A stretch of 64,000 nt of DNA from Beijerinckia mobilis (GTDB lineage: Bacteria > Pseudomonadota > Alphaproteobacteria > Rhizobiales > Beijerinckiaceae): the NCBI RefSeq assembly GCF_000745425.1, contig NZ_JQJH01000015.1, forward strand, positions 1-64,000, in the 5' to 3' direction. This document shows positions 25,885-36,483 of the stretch, piece after piece. The notes beneath the pieces were generated by a model. It made no database searches. It saw nothing but the letters and a program-made list of their open reading frames with translations, and was not told where the DNA came from. Position 1 is the first letter of the stretch. Each line of letters begins with the position of its first letter. A program made the position numbers and the translations under genes.

Positions 25885-27114
25885 ATGCAGAGAGAAGACA
25901 CCAAGAGAGTAGAGATTCGACGGGGAATTCCAATAGACCGGCGTCGCTTCCTGCAAACCAGCCTTTCCTTCACCTCGGCAAGCGGGATGCTGCTTCCAAT
26001 GTCAGGGGCATACGCGGCCGGTGCCATCGCATCGGCGGTTTCGGGCGATTCAATCCCTTTTGGTCAGTTCGAGACTGTCGCGCAATTTCGCGATCCGGGC
26101 CCTTCCGGTGTCGCCGTTACTCCCGACGGGAGAGTGTTTCTTGGCTTTCCGCGCCATGCCGAAAACCACAGCAAGGCGTCCCTCGCCGAATTTCGCGACG
26201 GAAAGCTTATCGCCTATCCCAATGCGGCCATGAATGCCCTTGCCGAGGGCAAACCTGCCGAGCGGCTGATATCGGTCCATGGCATGACTCTCGACAGCCT
26301 GGGGCGTCTGTGGCTGATCGACGACGGGAAGATAGCCGGAGAACCGATCGCCAAGGGAGCCGCCAAAATCGTGGGCATCGATCCCTCCACCAATCAGGTC
26401 ATTGCCAATATCGTTCTGACCCCGCCAACAATGCTGACGGAAAGTCACATGAACGATCTACGCATCGATCTGACGCACGGCGAGGCAGGCATTGCTTATG
26501 TCTCTGATTCCTCGTTCGGTATAAAACCTGCCCTTGTCGTCGTCGATATCGCCACCGGAAACCAGCGCCGGGTTCTCGCGCAACATCCGTCGACCCAACC
26601 TCAGCAGGGATTTTTGGCGATTCTCGATGGCAAAGCCCTGCGTTACGATCCCATCCATCCTACTTTTCCCACCGGAGGCGTGGACGGGCTGACACTCAGC
26701 GCTGATAGCAAGCGTCTCTATTATGCTCCGCTCACGAGCCGGCGGCTCTATAGTATCGCGACCGATCTGATCTCCGATTTTTCCGCAGGCGAAGAGGCTC
26801 TCGCTGCAGGCGTCGTCGACGAGGGGGAAAAAGGGCTCTCGGACGGTCTCGCAACCGATCGAGAAAATCGGATCTACATCACCGCCGTCGAGCATAATGC
26901 CATCTTACGGCGAGACCCTCGCGGCAGCGTTGAAATCTTTGCGCGTGATCCCCGCATCGTCTGGCCGGACGGGATTTGCACGACGGATACTCACGTCTAT
27001 TGCACCCTCGGCCAATGGAACCGGCTCGCAAGCTTCAACAATGGCAAGGATCTGCGCCAGCCTCCTTATCTTCTCATCCGCATGCCCATCGCCACACCAC
27101 CGGAACCAAGGTGA
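25885..27114 (+). CDS. Tat-exported beta-propeller protein (major royal jelly/SMP-30-like)
   Basis: A 409-residue protein from ATG 25885; the frame is open to 25792. A twin-arginine signal is clear: DRRRFLQTSLSF followed by a hydrophobic stretch and AYAAG cleavage region, so it is exported folded to the periplasm. The mature part is a propeller of the MRJP/SMP-30 type: GPSGVAVTPDGRVFLGFPR, GMTLDSLGRLWLIDDG, DLTHGEAGIAYVSDSS, GGVDGLTLSADSKRLYYAPLTSRRLY, ISDGLATDRENRIYITA-like. Substrate unknown; related proteins are lactonases or sugar dehydrogenases. Confidence 0.85.
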   Translation: MQREDTKRVEIRRGIPIDRRRFLQTSLSFTSASGMLLPMSGAYAAGAIASAVSGDSIPFGQFETVAQFRDPGPSGVAVTPDGRVFLGFPRHAENHSKASLAEFRDGKLIAYPNAAMNALAEGKPAERLISVHGMTLDSLGRLWLIDDGKIAGEPIAKGAAKIVGIDPSTNQVIANIVLTPPTMLTESHMNDLRIDLTHGEAGIAYVSDSSFGIKPALVVVDIATGNQRRVLAQHPSTQPQQGFLAILDGKALRYDPIHPTFPTGGVDGLTLSADSKRLYYAPLTSRRLYSIATDLISDFSAGEEALAAGVVDEGEKGLSDGLATDRENRIYITAVEHNAILRRDPRGSVEIFARDPRIVWPDGICTTDTHVYCTLGQWNRLASFNNGKDLRQPPYLLIRMPIATPPEPR

Positions 27115-27340
27115 CGCGCCGTACCCGATGAACCGACTCGGGAAGCTGACTGGACCTTTTCAAAATGCGCGGTCTTCGCCGAGACCGGAGAATATGCTCC
27201 CTGATGGCATCACATTTCTCCGTTGAACCCACCTGAAATCCACATGATAAGGGAAAATTTGCAAATAAATGCGAAGGCCGGTTGCAGGTGAGCACCACCC
27301 GCATTATGGTCCGCGAGCTTTCCTTACCGAAGCAAGGGAT

Positions 27341-27415
27341 TGGGGCGTAGCCAAGTGGTAAGGCAGCGGATTTTGATTCCGCCATTCGGAGGTTCGAGTC
27401 CTCCCGCCCCAGCCA
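27341..27415 (+). tRNA. tRNA-Gln (anticodon TTG)
   Basis: Acceptor TGGGGCG pairs with CGCCCCA; anticodon loop TTTTGAT gives UUG; T-arm GGTTCGAGTCC; encoded GCCA end at 27412-27415. A second tRNA-Gln (CUG) lies at 47965-48038. Confidence 0.95.
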
Positions 27416-27857
27416 ATATCAAGCGAATCGCTATGCCTTACAGGTCAGCGCACCTCTCGAAAATATTGGGCCGGCCGTCGGAATAGGTCGTTTCCGCGCG
27501 GTGAACTGGTAGGAAAACCAGGCTGGCTAGCGCCAGCGGGACGAGCCCGGCAGCCCATTCTCCCAAAACTCGCTTCTGCGTGAGATCGCATCCCATCGCA
27601 ATTCTTAATGCTCCAGGCGTAACCACGCGACGCGGCGTCGATAATGGGCACCACTATCGCCCGCCGTCCCCCTGCTTTACTCCTCCATGTATGAAGCTTA
27701 CCCTCTTTCGGAGAGGTGGAACGCACGCGCAACGCGAGTGACGTATGTTGCTTTCAACATCCGATCCATGCACAATGTATAAGCTGCGCTTAACAATATG
27801 ACACAACCCGCGCAGGGTAAGGCTGGGGCTTATCGATAGAGGGCGACGGGGGTAAAA
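27416..27857. other. Intergenic region, no gene seen
   Basis: Between tRNA-Gln and the outer-membrane-type gene. Frames on the minus strand are basic and motif-free. The promoter of the 27858 gene should lie near 27770-27840. Confidence 0.45.
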
Positions 27858-28859
27858 GTGGCGAAAGAATGCGCGCAAGGAACGGTACGTGTAAGCATAC
27901 GGATTTTCTGGAGCGTCCTCTTAACTTGCTGCATGTATGGGGCGACATGCGGCCTTTCGCGGGCAGCCGAAAATGCGTTCGGATTTTACATTCTCGGCAG
28001 CCGCGGTGCCATGGCCGGTTTTGTGCCGCCGCCAGGCATTTATTCTCAAAATGATTTCTATTTTTACAACGGATCTACACAAGCTAACCGTGAAATTGTA
28101 ACTGGCGGCCATATCATTGCCAATGTTAGTGATTCCATCCGCGCTGATTTCCAGTCATTGAGCCTGATCACCCCCTGGCAAATCCTCGGTGGGGACTTCG
28201 GCATCGGCGCGATCATTCCCTGGGGCGGCGTCGCCATCCGTGCTGGCGCGCAATATTCTGGTCCGCTGGTCAACACGCCGACGCGAGCGGATTTCGGCGA
28301 CAGCACGCTCGTGATGGGCGATCCCGTCCTAACCACAGTCCTTGGCTGGCATAGCGGTAATTTCCATTGGAATATCAGCGGCCTCATGAATTCACCCCTC
28401 GGCTATTACCGTGCGGGCCAAGTCGCCAATCTCGCCTTCCACCGATGGGCTGGAGACATTTCCGGTGCGCTGACCTATTTCGATCCCAAGACCGGACTCG
28501 ATCTCTCCATCGTGACGGGCATGACCTTCAACGGAGAAAATCCCGTCACCCATTATCGTACGGGAACGGAATATCACCTTGAATGGGCGATGACACAGAC
28601 GCTTGCGAAAGGCCTGTCGGCGGGCGTTATCGGCTATTATTACAAGCAGATTACCGGTGATGGCGGAACCGGGGCTCTCCTCGGCCCGTTCAAGGGTGAA
28701 ATCGCCGCATTCGGCGGTACAATTGCCTACACGATCGATCTGCCCGAGACACAGATCTCGACCAGGATCAAGGTTCTTCGCGAATTCGACGCGACCAATC
28801 GCCTGACCGGCACGGCGGGTTTCATGACCGTCGCATTTCCCCTTTATGCGTTCAAATAG
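27858..28859 (+). CDS. Outer-membrane transporter-like protein (phenol MetA-pathway family)
   Basis: A 333-residue protein from GTG 27858, preceded by GGGGG at five bases. A signal peptide (hydrophobic residues about 14-35, ending SRAA before ENAFG) leads to a beta-rich protein with many alternating aromatic strands: FGFYILGSRGAMAGFVPPPGIY, VLGWHSGNFHWNISGLMNSPLGYY, GLDLSIVTGMTFNGENPVTHYRTG, ISTRIKVLREFDATNRLTGTAGFMTVAFPL. This matches the SphA/MetA-pathway family of outer-membrane proteins met next to aromatic-degradation genes; no such genes are next to it here. Confidence 0.8.
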   Translation: MAKECAQGTVRVSIRIFWSVLLTCCMYGATCGLSRAAENAFGFYILGSRGAMAGFVPPPGIYSQNDFYFYNGSTQANREIVTGGHIIANVSDSIRADFQSLSLITPWQILGGDFGIGAIIPWGGVAIRAGAQYSGPLVNTPTRADFGDSTLVMGDPVLTTVLGWHSGNFHWNISGLMNSPLGYYRAGQVANLAFHRWAGDISGALTYFDPKTGLDLSIVTGMTFNGENPVTHYRTGTEYHLEWAMTQTLAKGLSAGVIGYYYKQITGDGGTGALLGPFKGEIAAFGGTIAYTIDLPETQISTRIKVLREFDATNRLTGTAGFMTVAFPLYAFK

Positions 28860-28940
28860 GAGACCTTGACCGTCGCCCGCTCAGGCACTTGTCAACACTC
28901 TCTGCCGTACGATCTGGCGCAAGTTCGATGCGGCAGGAGC

Positions 28941-29708
28941 TTATTTCAAGGCTTCATGAATGAGATCGAGAACCGGGCTCAACTTCGCCAGTTCGACCTG
29001 TCCAGGTGCCGAAGCCTCACCGATCATGGCAAATGTCGCGGCCGAGCCGAAAAGTTCGCCCGAGAGGCGGGAAACAACCCCCGGCCCCGCCATCGCCATG
29101 GTGATCAAAGGGCAATGCGCATAGCGAGTCGACATGAGCCAGGTGGCTTCGAGAAGTTTAAGGACGTCACCAGCGTCTTTCGGCATGGTCGCTATTTTGA
29201 CGATATCCGCACCCAGATCCTGCATGTGCCGCATACGGGCGATGAGATCCCAAACCGGTGCCGTGGCAGCGAAATCATGATGTGACAGGACAACTTTAGC
29301 ACCGGCACGTCGCGCCGCGTCGATGGTTGGCAGAACGACGTCTTCCCCACGCGCCACTTCGACATCGATCAAATCGGGACGGCCTTCAGCAAGGATGGTC
29401 CGATAGAACTCGACGTAATCCACGCCATCCAGTGCGGTCATGCCCCCTTCAGCCTTGGTGCGGAAGGTCACGATCAGAGGTTTCGCCCCCTCGATTGCGG
29501 CAGCAGCGCGCGTAAGTTCTGACACATGATGCGCGTCGCGCGCCTGATCGAGATGGTCAACGCGCAATTCAATGAGATCGACCGTCGATTCACGCGCATA
29601 TCGAGCGGCAAGAGCCAAAACCTCGTCGGCAGTTTTCGCTGTAATCGGCACGATGATGCTGGGGCGACCGTTTCCAATCACCACATTGCCGACGGACACA
29701 CTTTGCAT
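28941..29708 (-). CDS. aroD: 3-dehydroquinate dehydratase, type I
   Basis: A 255-residue enzyme from ATG 29708 (MQSVSVGNVVIG, the usual family start; the frame opens at 29735). Shikimate pathway step three: forms a Schiff base and removes water. Seen: PSIIVPITAKTADEVL, DLIELRVDHLD, VTFRTKAEGG, VVLSHHDFAAT with the catalytic His, and DIVKIATMP with the Schiff-base Lys. C-terminal MAMAGPGVVSRLSGELFGSAATFA is the phosphate/substrate loop. Same strand as glyS and downstream of it. Confidence 0.94.
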   Translation of the reverse strand: MQSVSVGNVVIGNGRPSIIVPITAKTADEVLALAARYARESTVDLIELRVDHLDQARDAHHVSELTRAAAAIEGAKPLIVTFRTKAEGGMTALDGVDYVEFYRTILAEGRPDLIDVEVARGEDVVLPTIDAARRAGAKVVLSHHDFAATAPVWDLIARMRHMQDLGADIVKIATMPKDAGDVLKLLEATWLMSTRYAHCPLITMAMAGPGVVSRLSGELFGSAATFAMIGEASAPGQVELAKLSPVLDLIHEALK

Positions 29709-29805
29709 CATTCGTTTTTTCCCACGGAGAGCCATTCAGTTTCCGGAATATCCATGGAATTTTTGGGAAACGCTTCACGGCCGACGTGTACGCTACGCGT
29801 GTTGA

Positions 29806-32271
29806 TTACCCGGCAATTCTCGAAAAATCGGCAATCCTGTGCACCGCCTGTCTCAGTTCATTGAGCAGGCGGAGGCGGTTGACACGCATCTCCCGTTCCT
29901 CCGCATTCACGGTAACATGCTCGAAGAAAGCGTCGACAGGGCCACGTAATGTCGCCAGGCTCTCCATCGCCTTTTCAAAAGGGCTCGCCCCGTCAAAGGT
30001 CCGACGTCCGGTTTCCTCCTCCGCCTGACGCAAATGCGCCTCGGCATCTTCACGCATCAGGCGAATGCGCTCCCACAGAGCACGTTCATCCCCCTCGCGG
30101 AACAGGCCAGGATCAGCTGGATCCTCAAAGGCACCGGCACCATCCTTCTTCTCTTCCGCTTTCAGAATATTGGCCGCTCGCCGATAGCCTGCCAGAAGAT
30201 TGGCCCCTTCCTCAGTATCGAGGAAATTGCCCAGCGCATCGACACGGGCAGTGATGAGAAGGAGATCGTCCTGGCCCGGCAGAGCGAAAACGGCATCGAT
30301 CAGATCGTGGCGGGCGCCCCGGTCACGAAGATACACTTTCAACCGCTCACCGAAAAAGGCCATGAGCTGGTCGATGAGACCCTGCCGTTCCGACAAAAAG
30401 ACCTGCCGAGCCAGGGCAAATTCGGGCGCGGTGGCATCGGCGTGACCCGCGGCGAGCCAGATTTCGCGCAACCGCTCGTAAGGTTTGATAAGTGCGTGCA
30501 GGCTCTCAAAGAACTTAGCACCGTCCGGCGCCGCCTCGCCTTCACCGGCAAACCGCGCATCGAGAATCTGGGCAAGGGCCTCTTTTGCCGCCCGCGCCCG
30601 ATCAGATCCAAACTCCCAGGCCCAAAGGCCGCTGCGGATGAGCTTCTCGAGGTCAGCCGCATCGGCGTCCGTGTCCTCCCACAAGGTCTGCAACCTGAAA
30701 GCCGGTACGGCCTCGCTTACGCGCACCATATGGGCATAGACATGCCCCAGGCTCTCACGAAGCGGCAGACGTAGCCTGTTCTCGAGAATCAGCGCGATAA
30801 TACCGAGTGCCGCGCGCCGCAACGCGAAGGGATCCTTGCTGCCGCTCGGTCTCTCATCGATGGCAAAGAAGCCGACGAGCGTATCGAGTTTATCTGCGAG
30901 CGCAACGGCCACGGAGACCGGCGCCTTTGGCACAGTGTCATTGGGGCCTTGCGGCTTATAATGATCCTCGATCGCGGCGGCGACATTCACGCTCTCGCCC
31001 TGATGCTCCGCGTAATAGCGACCCATCAACCCTTGCAATTCAGGAAATTCGCCGACCATTTCCGATACGAGATCGGCCTTGGCGAGTGATGCTGCCCGTT
31101 CCGCCTCCGATGGATCAGCCCCGACGACAGGACTCAAATCGCGGGCGTTCAGGATCAGGCGCTGCACGCGCTCTCCCTGCGTGCCGAGCTTTTCATGGAA
31201 GACGATCGTATCGAGCTTCGCCAGCCGCGCCTCGAGGCGTAGCTGGAGATCGGTTTCCCAAAAAAATTTGGCATCCGAAAGACGCGCCCGGACCACACGC
31301 GCATTGCCGGCGATAATACCGGCGCCGCCATCCTTGGCTTCGAGATTCGAGACGAGCAGAAATTTATGGGCAAGGTGCCCGCTCACCGGATCGCGCAATA
31401 CGAAGCATTTCTGGTTCGCCCGAATCGTCGCACGAATGACCTCCGGCGGTATTTCTAGAAATTGCGGATCAAATTCCGCCATTAGCACCACCGGCCACTC
31501 GACAAGGCCAGCGACCTCATCAAGCAAACCCTTGTCTTCAATAAGTTCCAGACCTTGCGCGAAGCTGAGATCGCGGGCGTCGTGAAGGATGATATCGCGG
31601 CGCCGTTCCGCGCTCAGCACCACCTTGGCCTTTTCCAGAGCGGGTAGATAATCATCGAAACGGCGCACCTTGATTGGCTCGGGCGCCATGAAACGATGAC
31701 CATAGGTCACCTGCCCTGACTGAATTCCATCGACGTCGAAAGAGACGATGTCGGGTTCTTCGGTCTCCGGGCCAAACGTCGCCACAATGGCATGCAGAGG
31801 TCTCACCCACCGCAAGGCGTCGGAACGCACCGATGCCTTGCCCCAGCGCATGGATTTTGGCCAGGGAAAACTCCTGATGACGGAAGGCAAGAGATTAGCA
31901 AGGACATCGAGCGTGGGCTGGCCCGCACGTTCGATGACGGCAAGGTAGAAATCGCCTTTCTTGGCATCTCTCTGGATTTTCGCCTGATCGATCGAAGCAA
32001 GCCCGGCGCTCTTCAAGAAGCCCTGAACCGCGGCCTCGGGCGCTCCGACTTTCGGACCCTTTTTTTCCTCACGGACATCCTTTTGGCGCGGCGGCAGGCC
32101 GGCGACATGAAGCGCAAGCCGGCGGGGCGTCGCAAAGCTCGCCGCGCCTTCGAAACTGAGTCCTTGTTCGCTCAAGGCCACGGTCACCAGCCGCTTCAAC
32201 TCCTCGGCCGCCTGTGCCTGCATGCGGGCAGGAATTTCCTCGGAAAACAGCTCAAGCAGAAGATCGGGCAT
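29806..32271 (-). CDS. glyS: Glycyl-tRNA synthetase beta subunit
   Basis: An 821-residue protein starting [18 protein letters not shown], the standard GlyS start. It contains [20 protein letters not shown]-like [45 protein letters not shown] and [24 protein letters not shown], with [23 protein letters not shown] and a C-terminal anticodon-binding (DALR-like) domain. It recognises tRNA-Gly together with the alpha subunit. glyQ, the usual partner, is not upstream: an MFS gene takes that place. On the long side for the family. Confidence 0.95.
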   Translation of the reverse strand: MPDLLLELFSEEIPARMQAQAAEELKRLVTVALSEQGLSFEGAASFATPRRLALHVAGLPPRQKDVREEKKGPKVGAPEAAVQGFLKSAGLASIDQAKIQRDAKKGDFYLAVIERAGQPTLDVLANLLPSVIRSFPWPKSMRWGKASVRSDALRWVRPLHAIVATFGPETEEPDIVSFDVDGIQSGQVTYGHRFMAPEPIKVRRFDDYLPALEKAKVVLSAERRRDIILHDARDLSFAQGLELIEDKGLLDEVAGLVEWPVVLMAEFDPQFLEIPPEVIRATIRANQKCFVLRDPVSGHLAHKFLLVSNLEAKDGGAGIIAGNARVVRARLSDAKFFWETDLQLRLEARLAKLDTIVFHEKLGTQGERVQRLILNARDLSPVVGADPSEAERAASLAKADLVSEMVGEFPELQGLMGRYYAEHQGESVNVAAAIEDHYKPQGPNDTVPKAPVSVAVALADKLDTLVGFFAIDERPSGSKDPFALRRAALGIIALILENRLRLPLRESLGHVYAHMVRVSEAVPAFRLQTLWEDTDADAADLEKLIRSGLWAWEFGSDRARAAKEALAQILDARFAGEGEAAPDGAKFFESLHALIKPYERLREIWLAAGHADATAPEFALARQVFLSERQGLIDQLMAFFGERLKVYLRDRGARHDLIDAVFALPGQDDLLLITARVDALGNFLDTEEGANLLAGYRRAANILKAEEKKDGAGAFEDPADPGLFREGDERALWERIRLMREDAEAHLRQAEEETGRRTFDGASPFEKAMESLATLRGPVDAFFEHVTVNAEEREMRVNRLRLLNELRQAVHRIADFSRIAG

Positions 32272-32447
32272 CGTTATGTCTTGATCGGAAGCGGAAAGAT
32301 ACAGGTTCGCGCGGAACCAGCCGGATTCACCCTCTCATAAACGGATCGCGGCCGGGACGAAAGGTCTCCTTCGACACCAACCCTTTTCGATCATCTCTCG
32401 GCGGCGGGGTCAATTCATCGCCACTCCGCTTCACCCAAGCGGCGCCG
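32272..32447. other. Gap between glyS and the MFS gene
   Basis: 176 bases between two minus-strand genes; no glyQ remnant seen. Confidence 0.4.
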
Positions 32448-33782
32448 CTAGACGGCATTTTCCATACGCGACTTTTTCTTCAAGTCCGGCAAGAAGCAAT
32501 AGAAGATCAACGAAACGAAAATGCACGCGGTGGCATAAATGAAGAACCATTCCTCATGCCCACGGTTCTTGAAGAATAGAGCGACACTATCGATCGTACC
32601 GCCGAACAATGCTGTGGCAATTGCATAGGGGAAACCAACCCCAAGGGCGCGGATGGAAGTCGGAAAAAGTTCAGCCTTCACGACTGCAGCAGTCGACGTA
32701 TAAGGCGTAATGATACACCAGCCCAAAGAGATTAGAAGAAAGGCAACAAGCGGACTTGTCGTAGTTCGCAACGTCATCAGCAATGGATAAGTCAAAAGAG
32801 TGCCAGCGATACCAAAGGCCAACAGCATCGGCTTGCGACCGATTTTGTCTGACAAAGCGCCATAGAGCGGCTGAATGGATACCGCGAAAACCAGAGATCC
32901 GAAGATAATCAAAGTCGTCTGATCATCCGTGAGACCGACCGATAATTTCACGAATTTCTGCATATAGGTCGTGTAGGTGTAAAAGGCCGAGGTCCCACCT
33001 GCAGTAAAGCCGATGACATAAAGAACCATTTTCCAATTACGGCGCAAGACCGTCCAGGTACCGACGCGCGTGGCTACAGCCTGCGATTTCTGAAACAGAT
33101 CGGTTTCATGCAAGTCACGACGCATGAAAAAGCAATAAAGCGCGAGCGCGGCACCGATGAAAAAGGGAATACGCCAGCCAAAATCACGAAGCTGGTCAGG
33201 TGTCAGCAGTAGTTTTTGCAAGATCAATAAAACGAGAATGGCAGCGAGTTGCCCGCCAATCAATGTCGTGTACCAGATACCAGAATAAAAGCCGCGGCGC
33301 GCGGGATGCGACACTTCAGCAAGATAAGTTGCGCTGGTGCCATATTCACCGCCCTGGCTCAGACCTTGCAGAATACGAGCGAATGCCAACATAACAGGCG
33401 CTGCTATACCGATCGAATCGTAAGTCGGAGTCACCGCGATAAGGAGTGATCCGACGCACATTAACAGAATTGCGAAAGTCAGCGACAGACGCCGGCCATA
33501 GCGGTCCGCGAAATAACCGAACAAGAGACTGCCGATGGGACGCATGACAAAGGCAGCGGCAAAAAGCGAAGCCGCCGCCAGCTGCTGAGCTACTGGATCG
33601 GCGACCGGAAAAAACGAGCCCGCAAAATAAAGCGCAAAGGCCGAATAGGCATAGACATCATACCATTCAATCAGATTTCCGGTGGAACCGACAAGAATGG
33701 CTTTCATCCGCCGTCGGACATCGACCTGATCATAGGGATCCGCGCTAGGGGAGAAATGAGTTTTTTGTAATGTATCGACCAT
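32448..33782 (-). CDS. MFS transporter, metabolite:H+ symporter (MHS) type
   Basis: A 444-residue membrane protein from ATG 33782 with AGG close upstream. MHS-family marks: RRRMKAILVGSTGNLIEWYDVYAYSAFALYF at TM1, RPIGSLLFGYFADRYGRRLSL, QGLSQGGEYGTSATYLAEVSHPARRG, and about 12 hydrophobic segments. Related proteins import alpha-ketoglutarate (KgtP), citrate, shikimate or proline/betaine with protons; substrate cannot be told. It lies on the same strand as glyS with 176 bases between. Confidence 0.9.
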   Translation of the reverse strand: MVDTLQKTHFSPSADPYDQVDVRRRMKAILVGSTGNLIEWYDVYAYSAFALYFAGSFFPVADPVAQQLAAASLFAAAFVMRPIGSLLFGYFADRYGRRLSLTFAILLMCVGSLLIAVTPTYDSIGIAAPVMLAFARILQGLSQGGEYGTSATYLAEVSHPARRGFYSGIWYTTLIGGQLAAILVLLILQKLLLTPDQLRDFGWRIPFFIGAALALYCFFMRRDLHETDLFQKSQAVATRVGTWTVLRRNWKMVLYVIGFTAGGTSAFYTYTTYMQKFVKLSVGLTDDQTTLIIFGSLVFAVSIQPLYGALSDKIGRKPMLLAFGIAGTLLTYPLLMTLRTTTSPLVAFLLISLGWCIITPYTSTAAVVKAELFPTSIRALGVGFPYAIATALFGGTIDSVALFFKNRGHEEWFFIYATACIFVSLIFYCFLPDLKKKSRMENAV

Positions 33783-34406
33783 TTTTCCTGGCTCCCAAGG
33801 CGCATTATCCAAGGCTTCATTGACGCTTGACGAGCGCGCTTCAACGAGATGTTCGGGTCAAGGTGCCATTCCTCGGACATGAAAACCAGTTGCGAAAGAG
33901 CATTTCTATTTTGCATCGTCCCAGTCGAGCACGAAAAGCAAAGATATTTCATAGAGGTCGGTCGCCAGCAACGGCGTGGCTGCCTTAAAGGATCTACTTG
34001 TGGTGTTAAGGGTTTGTTCAGGTCAAATACATCAAGAAGAAAGAATGGCCTCAGGAATAAATGCTATCCATACCCGGATCGTTGAAGCGCATTTTGCCGG
34101 AAAGCACATCAGCTTCACAAAAGCCAAAGCTGTTAAAGAAAAATATGTGCAGATGAAAAGTGCAAAGTTGCAGACACAATCAAAAATGAGCTTTTTATCA
34201 GATTTCTGATGTAATCATCTACATAATAATTTTACGGTAATATGTCGCACAGTTGTTTATTTTTACAATTTTATTATTATTTATCTAAATTTTTCGTATA
34301 AATATCACTTAATTAATTCTATTAAGCACGTAAATCGTAAGGATATTGACGAGAAACACATAGGTTACTATTTCATTGATAAATTTCTTTGCCTTGGAAT
34401 GTCATA
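33783..34406. other. AT-rich intergenic region
   Basis: About 620 bases, very AT-rich at 34200-34390. Holds at most the small open frame 34045-34209. Start of a gene-poor tract that lasts to 38350. Confidence 0.5.
34045..34209 (+). CDS. Possible small protein (54 residues)
   Basis: ATG 34045 follows AAGAAGAAAGA, a usable ribosome-binding site. The peptide is basic (AKAVKEKYVQMKSAKLQ) and unrecognised. Supported only by start context. Confidence 0.25.
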   Translation: MASGINAIHTRIVEAHFAGKHISFTKAKAVKEKYVQMKSAKLQTQSKMSFLSDF

Positions 34407-34856
34407 ATGTTGAAAAGAGCTGCTCTTATAATTGCTGTTTTTCCTGGTGTCGCTGGTGCCGTTGAAGGAACTTCCGTCCTCCGCCGCGATGGAATGCCGG
34501 CTACGATAAGTGCCAAATCCGGCTTCCCTCATTACGACATCGGCAAGCAATGTGGCGACGCCTGGAAACCCAGTGAATCGGGCCTGAAGACCTGTATTTT
34601 GGATCAGACACGGCTTGCCACACTCACTGCCCAATTGTGGGATAACCTCGTGCGAAGCGACAAAGAAGGTTGCATGCATCGGGCGGATCTCGCCAGCGCG
34701 TCTCCCTACAGCGTGCTTTATGCATGCTCTAAAGGGGCCATTTTCCGCGCTAAACACCAAACCACAACAGCCACCATTCCACTATCTCCACCCCTGCAAG
34801 CTAGCAACGACACAAAAACAGTCACCAACGCTCCGGCCGAGGTGAAGCAGCGCTAG
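34407..34856 (+). CDS. Secreted hypothetical protein with signal peptide
   Basis: A 149-residue protein from ATG 34407. MLKRAALIIAVFPGVAGAV is a classical Sec signal with likely cleavage after AGA. The mature part has four cysteines (in GKQCGDAW, KTCILD, EGCMHR, LYACSKG) that could form two disulfides, and a Thr/Pro/Ala-rich disordered C-terminus. No family recognised. Sits alone after an AT-rich promoter region. Confidence 0.6.
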   Translation: MLKRAALIIAVFPGVAGAVEGTSVLRRDGMPATISAKSGFPHYDIGKQCGDAWKPSESGLKTCILDQTRLATLTAQLWDNLVRSDKEGCMHRADLASASPYSVLYACSKGAIFRAKHQTTTATIPLSPPLQASNDTKTVTNAPAEVKQR

Positions 34857-35560
34857 TGTGACGCGAGAAAGGATTATACGAGTCTGACGTGAAAGCCATC
34901 AGACTTACCCCCGGATAAGACGACGGCTTTTCGAATGATCTCATAAATCGATCGCTATCAGACTGTTTTGATCGGCGATCTCATCGCCCACATTGACCAG
35001 ATCATAGGACTGATAACCAAGTCTTCCTGATCCCCGGCCGGGGATCAGGAAGGTCCGGCTTGAGAGGCGCCGCTCCGCGGTCGCGGGAAGTAAAGTCCTA
35101 ATGAGTTTATGCTCATTGAAACTACGCATGACGAGACGCTTGCCTCGCTTCCCCTCGCCAGAAATCGGCGTCAGGTCAATGATCCCGAACGTCGATCAAT
35201 TTCTGCTTTCCAAAGCGGTTACACCAAATGCGATGATGTTCCTCTTCGGAGAGAATTCTCCGCGAGATTGGCTTTAGGAATTTTGCCCCACGAAATTGAT
35301 CCGCGCACTTCCAGGCTACATCTCTTCGGCCGCGCTGGGTTACAATGAGCAAGATATACCCACCTCCGAACCTCCCCCCAAATATACGAAAATACCTCAA
35401 GAGCGGTCTATTGCATTCCGTGTACGGCCACGACGACCCTTGCAGCCCCCCGAAGACATGGACCGCCAAACAAACCATTAAATGCAGGTTTTCTTCGTTC
35501 AGCCTTCCCTCGCCTCAGGCAGATGAAAGCGAGGGAACAACGCCATTGTACGCTCTGCAA
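34857..35560. other. Intergenic region with a perfect 30-bp palindrome
   Basis: About 700 bases with no credible gene; includes the palindrome at 35023-35052. Confidence 0.5.
35023..35052. repeat. 30-bp perfect palindrome
   Basis: CTTCCTGATCCCCGG (35023-35037) is immediately followed by its exact reverse complement (35038-35052) with no spacer. No T-run on either side, so not a standard terminator. Confidence 0.9.
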
Positions 35561-35935
35561 TCAAGCAGCCTTCAAATCATCCGGCACACGCCCGCCGTTC
35601 TCCGCGAGCTTCTTCATCACTTCCTTGTGAAGCCAAATGTTCATTTGCGCGGAATCTTCTTTATCACCCTCATAATGCAATTCATCCGCCAATTGCTTGC
35701 GGGCCGCCAGGCTACTGTCAAGATCAAGGAGCTTTAAGAGATCGACAATCGAATGTCTCCAATCAAGCTTTTCATGTTTGTCCTGCAAAGCCTTATCCAA
35801 AACCGCCTCGACATCGACAGTGCCAGTGGGTGTATTGGCCGCAGCAGAACCTGCCGTAGAGGGCGAAGTCGCACTCTCAGCACCCACTTGCTGCGTGCCA
35901 AAGATTTTCGATAGTATATTTCCAAAAAAGCTCAT
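35561..35935 (-). CDS. DUF3597 domain protein
   Basis: A 124-residue protein starting MSFFGNILSKIFG, then a Ser/Thr/Ala-rich linker, then the DUF3597 core: VDVEAVLDKALQDKHEKLDWRHSIVDLLKLLDLDSSLAARKQLADELHY and MNIWLHKEVMKKLAENGG. The core resembles a LysM-adjacent, all-helical module; function unknown. Widespread in proteobacteria. Codes alone in the gene-poor tract. Confidence 0.85.
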   Translation of the reverse strand: MSFFGNILSKIFGTQQVGAESATSPSTAGSAAANTPTGTVDVEAVLDKALQDKHEKLDWRHSIVDLLKLLDLDSSLAARKQLADELHYEGDKEDSAQMNIWLHKEVMKKLAENGGRVPDDLKAA

Positions 35936-36483
35936 CTTGTCAGCTCCTTATATCGGGAATTTGAGACAGAAAAGGTATATCCTTCTCGTCTATCCTGTCG
36001 AATCGACGTAAAGGTCGAACAACAAACTTATTTGGCCTACATTGAAACACGCCTCAGCGGTTAATTTAACGCTAGGGGTTACCGAAAGTTCCACAGTGTT
36101 CTGTCCAGCCTTGATGGATGAGAAGTTGAGTATTCGCTCAATTTCGCGAAGGTCTGGACACACAGCATACCAATCACTCAAGCATATGTTGCTCGCTTTG
36201 GTATTCTTCCTGTGTCAGCTTACGCAGCGAACGAATGAAGAGCTCGGGGGCGGTTTTGGCGCATATCACCGAGGGACGCGTTACTCGCCCGATTATCGTT
36301 TCCAGGTCTCGGCGATACCAGGTCTTGGCGATATAGGCAGCACTTGAAAATGTGGCCTCGGATAGACAAATAAAACGATGCAACTATTTTATAAATTGAC
36401 TGTTGTTTTCGAAATATCTTAATGGAAGAGTTCTCACATAAGCTCCGATAAACGGACCTCAGATTTACAGCAGGATACCGAAG
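35936..36483. other. Intergenic region, no gene accepted
   Basis: Overlapping open frames on both strands (about 36042-36347 and 36174-36383) lack motifs and start signals. Confidence 0.45.

Noticed and set aside
25586-25912. 108-codon plus-strand frame upstream of the Tat-exported protein
   Set aside because: Basic, motif-free and overlapping the start of the real gene in another frame.
36042-36383. Overlapping open frames on both strands (about 100 codons + and 70 codons -)
   Set aside because: No motif, no ribosome-binding site, each is the shadow of the other; no clear transposase remnant could be read.
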